Assembly (NCBI GenBank): GCA_964390305.1
Contig: CAYMHT010000071.1
Coordinates: 1-13,271 of the forward strand
Direction of reading: 5' to 3'
DNA from: SKLM01 sp964390305
GTDB taxonomy: Bacteria > Chloroflexota > Anaerolineae > B4-G1
DNA: 13,271 bases
Each line of letters starts with the position of its first letter. The stretch's first letter is position 1. Of this stretch, positions 1 through 5,345 are shown in pieces. Both the position numbers and the translations under genes were made by a program. The notes below the pieces were generated by a model that did no database searches, was not told the origin of the DNA, and was given only the letters and a program-made list of their open reading frames with translations.

Positions 1-447
1 GGGCAGATCTGGGAGGCCGCGATGGCGGCTGCCAAGTTCCGGGCGGCCAACCTGACGGCCATCCTCGACTACAACAAATTCCAGCAATCGGGGCCCGTGC
101 GCGAGGTGATGCCGACCCTGGAGCCGCTGACGGACAAGTGGATTTCCTTCGGCTGGGACGTGCGCCAGATCGATGGCCACGACATGGAGGAGATCATGGA
201 AGCGCTTCGCGCCGTACGGAGGATCGAAGACCAGCCGCAGCTGATCGTCGCGCATACGATGAAGGGGAGGGGCCTGTCGCCCTTTGAGAAGGACGACGTG
301 AACCGGAAGCACGGGGTGCCGCTGACGGAGGAGGAAGCCGAGATTGCGCTGGAGGAGTTGCGCGAGACGAAGTACTACAGCAGCGCCTATGGAATGGCAG
401 ATCTCGAGCCGGAAATCACACCTGAAGACAAGTACGGGGAGATCTAG
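1..447 (+). CDS. Transketolase-like N-terminal subunit, 3' part (5' end outside window)
   Basis: This is the C-terminal part of the ThDP (pyrophosphate-binding) half of a split transketolase. The frame is open from base 1, reading GQIWEAAMAAAKFRAANLTA, so the ATG at base 22 is an internal Met and not the start. Seen: the motif LDYNKFQQSGPV, then WDVRQIDGHD, then LIVAHTMKGRGLS and KHGVPLT. These match the end of the transketolase thiamine-diphosphate domain, where transketolases carry ID.N..Q..G, the IDGHD segment and T.KG.G. The GDG Mg-ThDP motif would lie upstream of the window. The gene ends 2 nt before the C-subunit gene, so the two are very probably co-translated to form one heteromeric enzyme that transfers two-carbon ketol units. 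The exact substrate is unknown. Split transketolase pairs also occur outside the classical pentose-phosphate pathway. Confidence 0.93.
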   Translation, partial: GQIWEAAMAAAKFRAANLTAILDYNKFQQSGPVREVMPTLEPLTDKWISFGWDVRQIDGHDMEEIMEALRAVRRIEDQPQLIVAHTMKGRGLSPFEKDDVNRKHGVPLTEEEAEIALEELRETKYYSSAYGMADLEPEITPEDKYGEI

Positions 448-449
448 AC

Positions 450-1412
450 ATGGACATTGGAAAGAGCATCGGACTTGAATATGGACTTCCCATTCGCAAC
501 GCCTTCGGGCAGACCCTGCGGAAGATGGGGCGCGAGAACCTCAATCTGATCGTCCTGGACGGCGATGTCGGTAACTCGACGCGCACGAACTACTTCAGGG
601 ATGAGTTCCCGGATCGGTTCTTCAACTTCGGCATCGCCGAGAGCAATATGATCGGGGCCGCCAGTGGTCTATCGGCGGCAGGCAAGGACGTTCTGGCGGC
701 CAGCTTCGCCTGTTTCTTGCTCTGTAACGCGTATGACCAGATCCGGATGTCGATCGCCTTCCCCCGGGCAGACGTAAAGCTGGTCGGTTCGCACAGTGGG
801 ATCAGCATCGGTGAGGATGGACCGAGCCAGATGGGCATCGAGGACATCGCACTGGCGACGTCGCTGCCGAACTTCACAGTTCTGGTGCCGGCCGATGAAC
901 CGTCGATGCGGGCCGCGACGCGGGCCATGTTCGAGCATCAGGGACCGGTCTACCTGCGAAGCGGGCGGCCGGAAGTTCCGATCGTCTACGAGGGCGACGT
1001 CGAGTTTGAGATCGGGAAGGCGAATCAACTGCGCGACGGTAGCGACGTGACGATTATCGCCTGCGGTCTCATGGTGGCCGCTGCCCTCGAGGCCGCGGCT
1101 GACCTGCGTCAAGACGGCATCTCGGCGCGCGTCCTCGACATGCACACGGTCAAACCGATCGACGAGGCCGCCATCGAACAGGCGGCTCGGGACACGGGCA
1201 CCATCGTCACGGCAGAGGAGCACGTGCTGAACGGCGGTCTCGGCTCCGAGGTCGCTCGGGCCGTCGGGAAGTACTACCCGGCCCCGATCGAGTTCGTCGG
1301 CATCGACAACGAGTATGCTGAGTCTGGCGAGCCCCAGGAGTTGCTGCAGAAGTACGGCCTGATGCCCAGCGACATAAAGGAGGCCGTCAACAGAGTGCTG
1401 ACGCGCAAGTAG
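450..1412 (+). CDS. Transketolase-like C-terminal subunit
   Basis: This 320-residue protein carries the pyrimidine-binding domain (about residues 14-178) and the C-terminal domain (about 190-310) of transketolase. It partners the upstream N-subunit. Seen: LDGDVGNSTRT near the N-terminus; FFNFGIAESNM, whose Glu64 is the expected ThDP-activating acid; GSHSGISIGEDGPSQMGIED around residues 112-131; and VYLRSGRPEVPIVY. In the GEDGPS loop residue 127 is Gln. E. coli and yeast transketolases have His there, while animal enzymes have Gln in the same GEDGPSQM context. The start at 450 has GGGGAG at about 437-442 as a ribosome site inside the end of the N-subunit gene, 2 nt before which that gene stops. 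The length is usual for a stand-alone C-subunit. A DXS or pyruvate dehydrogenase beta identity is less likely because the loops fit transketolase best. Confidence 0.95.
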   Translation: MDIGKSIGLEYGLPIRNAFGQTLRKMGRENLNLIVLDGDVGNSTRTNYFRDEFPDRFFNFGIAESNMIGAASGLSAAGKDVLAASFACFLLCNAYDQIRMSIAFPRADVKLVGSHSGISIGEDGPSQMGIEDIALATSLPNFTVLVPADEPSMRAATRAMFEHQGPVYLRSGRPEVPIVYEGDVEFEIGKANQLRDGSDVTIIACGLMVAAALEAAADLRQDGISARVLDMHTVKPIDEAAIEQAARDTGTIVTAEEHVLNGGLGSEVARAVGKYYPAPIEFVGIDNEYAESGEPQELLQKYGLMPSDIKEAVNRVLTRK

Positions 1413-1423
1413 AGAGGTGAACC

Positions 1424-2398
1424 ATGGGGACACGTCTGGTAGTTGGGACGGCGAGGGGCTTGTTTCTCTTCGAGCCCGAGGAAGGAGGATACCGAGAGAG
1501 CACGCGCGCTCTGGAGGGACAGGCGGTCACTAGCGTCACGGCGAGCAAGTATGCGATATTGGCCGGCACGCGGAACGGTATCTTCGTCTCCCGGGACAAC
1601 GGAGTATCATGGGAGGAGACGAACGAGGGCCTGACCGAACGCCACATCCGCTGGCTGGCCTACCATCTCAATGATCCGTGGTTGGCCTTTGCCGGTACCG
1701 AACCGGCAGACATTTTCGTCTCGGACGACGGTGCGGAGACGTGGGAGGAGTGCCCTGAGGTGGCGGACCTGCGCGATGCCAACGGCTGGTACCTTCCCTA
1801 TTCTCCCGAGGCCGGATGTGTGCGCGGCTTCGCCTTCCACGGATCTCGCGGTTACGCAGCCGTCGAGCAGGGAGGCCTCCTGCGAACCGACGACGGCGGC
1901 CGGTCGTGGCGCCTCGCCGGCGGTAGCACGGGGGATCCCCACGCCCCCGTACTGGGAGCGCGTATCCACACCGACGTCCACTCCGTCGCCGTCCACCCGT
2001 CGTCTCCAGACCTGGTCTTCGCCCCAACAGGCGGCGGGCTCTATGTGTCGGAAGATGGAGGCGAGACCTGGTCCGAGTTGTACGACTGCTACTGCCGAGC
2101 AGTATGGGTGGACGCTGACGACCCTGACCATCTGATCTTCGGACCCGCTGACGGGGTCGACGCCGCCGGCCGTATCGAGGAGACGACGGACGGCGGCCAG
2201 ACGTGGCAGGAAGTGTCTCATGGGCTCGACGTCCCCTGGAGCCACCACATGGTGGACCGTTTCACGCAAGTCGGCGGCGCTCTGATGGCAGTGCTCTCTA
2301 ACGGCGAGCTCATTGCGGCTCCCCTGGAGACCCTTCAGTGGGCTCGAGTCCTCGACCGGTTGGACCGGGTGGCGGCGGTAGCCGTGCTGGAGACCTAG
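1424..2398 (+). CDS. BNR/Asp-box repeat beta-propeller protein, cytoplasmic
   Basis: This 324-residue protein is built from repeats related to sialidase BNR (Asp-box) and YVTN/WD40-like propellers. Five Asp-boxes of the form S/T-x-D-x-G-x-x-W are visible: residues 56-63 (SRDNGVSW), 100-107 (SDDGAETW), 155-162 (TDDGGRSW), 209-216 (SEDGGETW) and 254-261 (TTDGGQTW). The spacing of about 45-55 residues suits propeller blades. No signal peptide or membrane segment is visible, so it should be cytoplasmic, unlike most secreted sialidases and photosystem II Hcf136-type proteins. The sialidase arginine triad and FRIP motif are not recognisable, so glycosidase activity is not supported. A clear ribosome site (AGAGGTGA at 1413-1420) precedes the ATG, 11 nt after the transketolase C-subunit gene, so it probably belongs to that operon. 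It could be a lactonase-like or scaffold propeller. The function is unknown. Confidence 0.85.
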   Translation: MGTRLVVGTARGLFLFEPEEGGYRESTRALEGQAVTSVTASKYAILAGTRNGIFVSRDNGVSWEETNEGLTERHIRWLAYHLNDPWLAFAGTEPADIFVSDDGAETWEECPEVADLRDANGWYLPYSPEAGCVRGFAFHGSRGYAAVEQGGLLRTDDGGRSWRLAGGSTGDPHAPVLGARIHTDVHSVAVHPSSPDLVFAPTGGGLYVSEDGGETWSELYDCYCRAVWVDADDPDHLIFGPADGVDAAGRIEETTDGGQTWQEVSHGLDVPWSHHMVDRFTQVGGALMAVLSNGELIAAPLETLQWARVLDRLDRVAAVAVLET

Positions 2399-2458
2399 CT
2401 GGGCCGTCCACCAAACCGAATTCCAACCTTGTGCAACCAAAGGCAAATGGAGCCTCAA

Positions 2459-2504
2459 CCGGGCCCGTAATCTATCGTCCGGGCCACATGCTATACTATC
2501 AAGA
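2459..2504 (+). promoter_or_regulatory. Candidate extended -10 promoter for the ABC importer operon
   Basis: TATACT at 2492-2497 matches the -10 consensus in 5 of 6 positions and is preceded by TG at 2489-2490 with one base between, an extended -10 element. The expected start of transcription is near 2504. The -35 region at the proper distance (about 2468-2474, TAATCT/AATCTA) is poor, which extended -10 promoters tolerate. An exact direct repeat CCGGGCC occurs at 2459-2465 and 2479-2485, 20 bp apart or about two helix turns. The overlapping inverted pair GGCCCG (2462-2467) and CGGGCC (2480-2485) flanks the weak -35 site. This AT-rich island stands out in an otherwise GC-rich region. It is a prediction only, and the sigma-factor consensus of this organism is unknown. 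Confidence 0.45.
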
Positions 2505-2516
2505 GACACGCATAAT

Positions 2517-2528
2517 CTCCGGCCGGAG
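2517..2528. promoter_or_regulatory. 12-bp perfect palindrome, candidate operator
   Basis: CTCCGGCCGGAG is a perfect 12-bp palindrome lying about 13-24 nt downstream of the predicted transcription start. That is a typical position for a repressor operator. It could also form only a short, poor hairpin in RNA because it has no loop. GC-rich DNA produces such palindromes by chance fairly often, so its significance rests on its position. Confidence 0.3.
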
Positions 2529-2686
2529 GACGGCACGACGGCGATAGGCGCTTGGCGAGAGCGATGTCCGTCACAGTCGACTCGGGAGGCTGCCCAGGTG
2601 GGTCCGGAGGTCGATGGGTTGGGGCGGCGGACAGAGAACTGCCAGGTGGACAGCGTAAGCTCGCTGGACCCGGCTGACGGGCTTGG

Positions 2687-2713
2687 ATGAACAGAAGAAA
2701 GGAAGGGAGGTAG
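2687..2713 (+). other. Leader mini-ORF (8 codons) just before the binding-protein gene
   Basis: ATG at 2687 opens an 8-codon frame reading MNRRKEGR and closing with TAG at 2711-2713, one base before the binding-protein ATG at 2715. It runs through that gene's ribosome site (AGGAAGGGAGGT, 2700-2711). Its own upstream sequence offers no good ribosome site. It begins with the same nine bases (ATGAACAGA) as the mini-ORF before the DppC gene. It may be accidental. Confidence 0.15.
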
Positions 2714-2714
2714 A

Positions 2715-4313
2715 ATGATGCAAGACAGATGGAAGGGACTGGGCCGTGTAATCGCGCTTGTCGGTGTCCTGGCGATCCTTCTGGCTGCGTGCGCTCCGGC
2801 GACGGAGATGCCGACGCAGGAGCCAACGGATACGGCAGAGCCAATGGCTCCGGCTGAGACGCCGACGGGAGAGCAGACGCCGGAGACGGAGCGGCAGGGG
2901 ACCCTGCGGGTGAGCGCGTTTCCGATCGCGCAGACGGATCCGGCCCAGATATCGTCGGACGCCGAGGTGTTGATCGCCAACCACGTCTACGACTACCTGG
3001 TGGACGTCGACGCGGACAACAACATTCAGCCGCGCCTGGCGAGGGATTGGACGCGCAGCGAGGACGGCTTGACGTACGAGTTTGAGCTCGTCGAGGGTGC
3101 GACGTTTCACGATGGCACGCCTCTGACAGCCGACGACGTGGTGTACACCTTCCGACGTCTCCGAGATACCGAGGGCTTGCCCACCGCCGACCTGTACAGC
3201 AATATCACCACCATTGAGGCGACGGGCGACCTGTCGGTCCGATTCACGATCTCCCAGACGAATCCGTTCTTCCTATTTGATCTCTCCGACAATCACGCCC
3301 TGGTCGTCAAGGATGGAACCGAAGATGCCACGGACTTCAACGGGACGGGACCTTTCGTCGTCACCGACTACCAGCCGGGCAATAGAATCACCATGGAGGC
3401 GAACGAGGACTACTTCGTCGAGGGACAGCCGCATCTGGCCGGCCTGGAGATCATCTTCTTCGACGATCAATCGGCGTCCGCCGACGCCCTTCGAGGCGGG
3501 CAGATCGACTTGACGATGGACCTCTCGACGCCGCTCTACGAGAGCTTGAGACGGGAGGGGGGCTTCATCGCGCAGGACATCGCGACGAACCAGTTCGCCA
3601 ATGTGCGCATACGCACGGACCAGCCGCCGGGAGACGAACCAGAGGTCATCGAGGCCCTCAAGCTGGCCACCGACCGCGAGGAGATCTTCGAGCTCGTCCA
3701 GCAGGGGTACGGCGCCGTCGGACGCGACAGCCCCATCGGGCCGCTCTTTTCAGAGTACTACACGGAGGAGACCCCCATCCCGGAGCGCGATCCCGAGCGC
3801 GCCCAAGCTTTACTGGCAGAGGCGGGCTATCCCGACGGGCTGGATCTGCAGATGTATCTCCTGGACACGCTGAACTTCCCCGACCTGGCCGCTGTCCTGA
3901 AGCAGCAGTGGAGCGAGGCCGGGATCGACGTGGAAATCAACACCGTGCCGGAAAGCGTCTTCTACGGTGAGGGGAGGTGGCTGGAGGTCAACCTCGGCAT
4001 CGTCGGCTGGGGGCACCGACCGTATCCCCAGTTCTACCTGGACGTGATGCTGAAGTGCGATGCCAGGTGGAACGCCACCCGACTCTGCAACGACGAGCTG
4101 GACCGGCTCATCACGACGGCCGGGACCACGCTCGATGAACAGGAGCGTGTCGACGCCTACCACGAGATCCAGCGCATTCTGATCGAGCGCGGCCCGATGA
4201 TCGTGCCCTACTTCTTCGCGGAGTACGGCGTGATCAGCGACCGGTTTGAAGGATTCCAGATCAAGGCCTTCTCCGGCCGGACCGACTTGCGAGCGGTCCG
4301 GGTAGCCGAGTAG
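2715..4313 (+). CDS. ABC transporter substrate-binding lipoprotein, family 5 (SBP_bac_5)
   Basis: This 532-residue protein is the extracytoplasmic solute receptor of a peptide/opine/nickel-class importer. Residues 1-25 form a lipoprotein signal: basic start (QDRWKG), hydrophobic core, and lipobox LAAC with the lipidated Cys26. A Pro/Thr/Glu-rich linker (about 27-58) tethers the binding domain, a style frequent in Chloroflexota and Actinomycetota. The body starts at TLRVSAF and includes NHVYDYLVDVD, PRLARDW and FHDGTPLTADDVVYTF, the standard family-5 signature. The C-terminal lobe ends in a short helix, and length is normal for the family. Two adjacent ATGs (2715, 2718) follow the strong ribosome site AGGAAGGGAGGT (2700-2711). 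Either could start the protein without changing its signal peptide. The substrate cannot be told from sequence: peptides, opines, glycosides and metal chelates are all known in the family. Confidence 0.95.
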   Translation: MMQDRWKGLGRVIALVGVLAILLAACAPATEMPTQEPTDTAEPMAPAETPTGEQTPETERQGTLRVSAFPIAQTDPAQISSDAEVLIANHVYDYLVDVDADNNIQPRLARDWTRSEDGLTYEFELVEGATFHDGTPLTADDVVYTFRRLRDTEGLPTADLYSNITTIEATGDLSVRFTISQTNPFFLFDLSDNHALVVKDGTEDATDFNGTGPFVVTDYQPGNRITMEANEDYFVEGQPHLAGLEIIFFDDQSASADALRGGQIDLTMDLSTPLYESLRREGGFIAQDIATNQFANVRIRTDQPPGDEPEVIEALKLATDREEIFELVQQGYGAVGRDSPIGPLFSEYYTEETPIPERDPERAQALLAEAGYPDGLDLQMYLLDTLNFPDLAAVLKQQWSEAGIDVEINTVPESVFYGEGRWLEVNLGIVGWGHRPYPQFYLDVMLKCDARWNATRLCNDELDRLITTAGTTLDEQERVDAYHEIQRILIERGPMIVPYFFAEYGVISDRFEGFQIKAFSGRTDLRAVRVAE

Positions 4314-4337
4314 TGCTGGGGGCAGCAGGCGGAGGCT

Positions 4338-4355
4338 CTCCCGCAGGCCCGGGAG
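4338..4355 (+). other. Intercistronic hairpin 1
   Basis: CTCCCG (4338-4343) pairs with CGGGAG (4350-4355) around the 6-nt loop CAGGCC. There is no T-run behind it, so it is not a classical terminator. In ABC operons a stem after the binding-protein gene often stabilises the upstream message or lowers read-through, giving more receptor than permease. A smaller stem, TGCTG-GGGG-CAGCA (4314-4327), sits directly after the stop codon. Confidence 0.35.
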
Positions 4356-4401
4356 GACTCGGAGAACGAGCTTCCTGAGCGAGCCTGCGAGAGACACCTG
4401 C

Positions 4402-4419
4402 GCCGCTGATGGGAGCGGC
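4402..4419 (+). other. Intercistronic hairpin 2, next to the DppC start region
   Basis: GCCGCT (4402-4407) pairs with AGCGGC (4414-4419), loop GATGGG. The loop and 3' arm contain GGGAG (4411-4415), the only ribosome-site-like sequence near the mini-ORF ATG at 4422 and the DppC ATG at 4438. If it forms, it would partly hide that site and could limit translation of the permease genes. Confidence 0.35.
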
Positions 4420-4421
4420 TG

Positions 4422-4454
4422 ATGAACAGATACGTCTATGTCCACAGAAACTGA
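4422..4454 (+). other. 10-codon mini-ORF overlapping the DppC start
   Basis: ATG at 4422 opens MNRYVYVHRN and stops with TGA at 4452-4454, overlapping the first 17 nt of the DppC gene in another frame. GGGAG (4411-4415) lies 6 nt upstream of this ATG, whereas the DppC ATG at 4438 has no ribosome site in front. Translation of the mini-ORF could therefore deliver ribosomes to DppC. The opening MNRYV also resembles how DppB-type permeases commonly begin (M..RYI/V.RRL), so it may be the stub of a lost DppB gene. Both readings are inference. Confidence 0.25.
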
Positions 4455-5343
4455 CCCTCAGCAAGACGGCAGCTCCACGGAGATCCGAGGCGGCTTGCCG
4501 GGCCAATTCGTGGCTGCCACGCGGGAGCTGTACCGGCATACGTCTTCAGCGGTCGGTGCCACGATCTTCATTGCCTTCTTGTTGTTGGCCGTGTTCGGTC
4601 CCCTGATCGCTCCCTATGGGGCAAACGAGCAGATCGCCGAGGACGCTCGCCAGCCGCCCTCGGCCGACCACTGGTTCGGCACGGATAACCTGGGCCGGGA
4701 CGTACTCAGCCGGGTCGTGCTCGGCGCGCGGGATGTGCTGGCCCTGGCCGGTCTGGGGACGTTAGCTGCCGTGCTTCTGGGGACGACCATCGGACTCGCG
4801 AGTGGGTATTACGGCGGGTGGCTCGACGAGGTGGTGATGCGCTTCTTTGACACCCTCCTGTCGCTGCCAGCCTTGTTGCTGGCGTTGCTTCTGCTGGGAT
4901 CTTTGGGTCCGTCGCGAAACAGTGTACTCGTGGTCATCGCAGTCGTGTACACACCCATCGTCGCACGGGTTGTGCGCAGCGTCGTGCTGTCGGTCAAGGC
5001 GAAGGAGTTTGTCGAGGCTGCCCAGGTGCAGGGAGAGTCGGTGTGGTACATCCTATTTCGGGAGATCTTCCCCTCGACGCTACCCGCGCTGGCAGTTGAG
5101 GCATCGCTGCGCTTCTCCTACGCCATCTTCCTGGTGGCGTCGCTCGGCTTTCTGGGCGTCGGCGTCCAGCCTCCCAGTCCCGACTGGGGTCTGATGGTGA
5201 AGGAGGGACGGGCCAATTTCGCGCAGACCCCGTGGGCCTTGTACTTCCCGGCTGGGGCCATCGCCGTCGTGGTGGTGGGCGTCAATCTGGTTGCCGACAC
5301 CCTGAGGCAGATCCTCCAGGTTCCTTCTCAACTGAGGCGGTGA
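4438..5343 (+). CDS. DppC-type ABC permease
   Basis: This 301-residue inner-membrane subunit forms half of the translocation channel of the adjacent importer. The hydrophilic N-terminus (about 40 residues) is followed by TM1 (around residues 40-60, IFIAFLLLAVFGPLIAPYG). Next comes the family signature HWFGTDNLGRDVLSR, which marks the DppC/OppC N-terminal (OppC_N) region, then five more membrane segments. The EAA loop that docks on the ATPase is seen from Glu193 (EAAQVQGESVWYILFREIFP). The C-terminal part carries the typical SFLGVGVQPP-like stretch (GFLGVGVQPPSPDWG). The start at 4438 is chosen because the upstream frame is closed by TGA at 4423. The lack of a ribosome site there makes coupling to the overlapping mini-ORF plausible. 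Its usual neighbour, DppB, is not upstream but at the end of the operon. Confidence 0.95.
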   Translation: MSTETDPQQDGSSTEIRGGLPGQFVAATRELYRHTSSAVGATIFIAFLLLAVFGPLIAPYGANEQIAEDARQPPSADHWFGTDNLGRDVLSRVVLGARDVLALAGLGTLAAVLLGTTIGLASGYYGGWLDEVVMRFFDTLLSLPALLLALLLLGSLGPSRNSVLVVIAVVYTPIVARVVRSVVLSVKAKEFVEAAQVQGESVWYILFREIFPSTLPALAVEASLRFSYAIFLVASLGFLGVGVQPPSPDWGLMVKEGRANFAQTPWALYFPAGAIAVVVVGVNLVADTLRQILQVPSQLRR

Positions 5344-5345
5344 GC

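Larger units (their letters stand above)
2399..2714. other. Intergenic leader region between the propeller gene and the ABC operon
   Basis: This is the only stretch over 300 bases without a gene. It holds a candidate extended -10 promoter, a short direct repeat, a 12-bp palindrome, and an untranslated leader of roughly 210 nt up to the binding-protein gene. Small hairpins are possible in the leader, for example CAGCG at 2651-2655 with CGCTG at 2662-2666. I could not match the leader to a riboswitch class that I know, and no hairpin followed by a T-run marks a terminator for the upstream operon. The promoter and palindrome are listed separately. Confidence 0.7.

Noticed and set aside
669..1433. 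254-codon minus-strand frame opposite the transketolase C-subunit
   Set aside because: Composition-driven shadow. The sense frame has a complete conserved domain.
2399..2714. Riboswitch or intrinsic terminator in the long leader
   Set aside because: I could not find a conserved riboswitch core or a GC stem followed by a T-run. Only short stems of 4-6 bp are visible.
1607..2980. 457-codon open frame on the minus strand, crossing the long intergenic region
   Set aside because: It is antisense to the propeller gene and to the signal peptide of the binding protein, with low-complexity Ser/Pro/Arg content. It has no motif that I recognise.
5232..5345. Upstream ATG extending the fused ATPase by 38 residues
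   Set aside because: The extension overlaps the conserved end of the DppC gene and reads as Arg/Gly-rich non-conserved sequence. The ATG at 5346 follows the stop by 2 nt and has a ribosome site.
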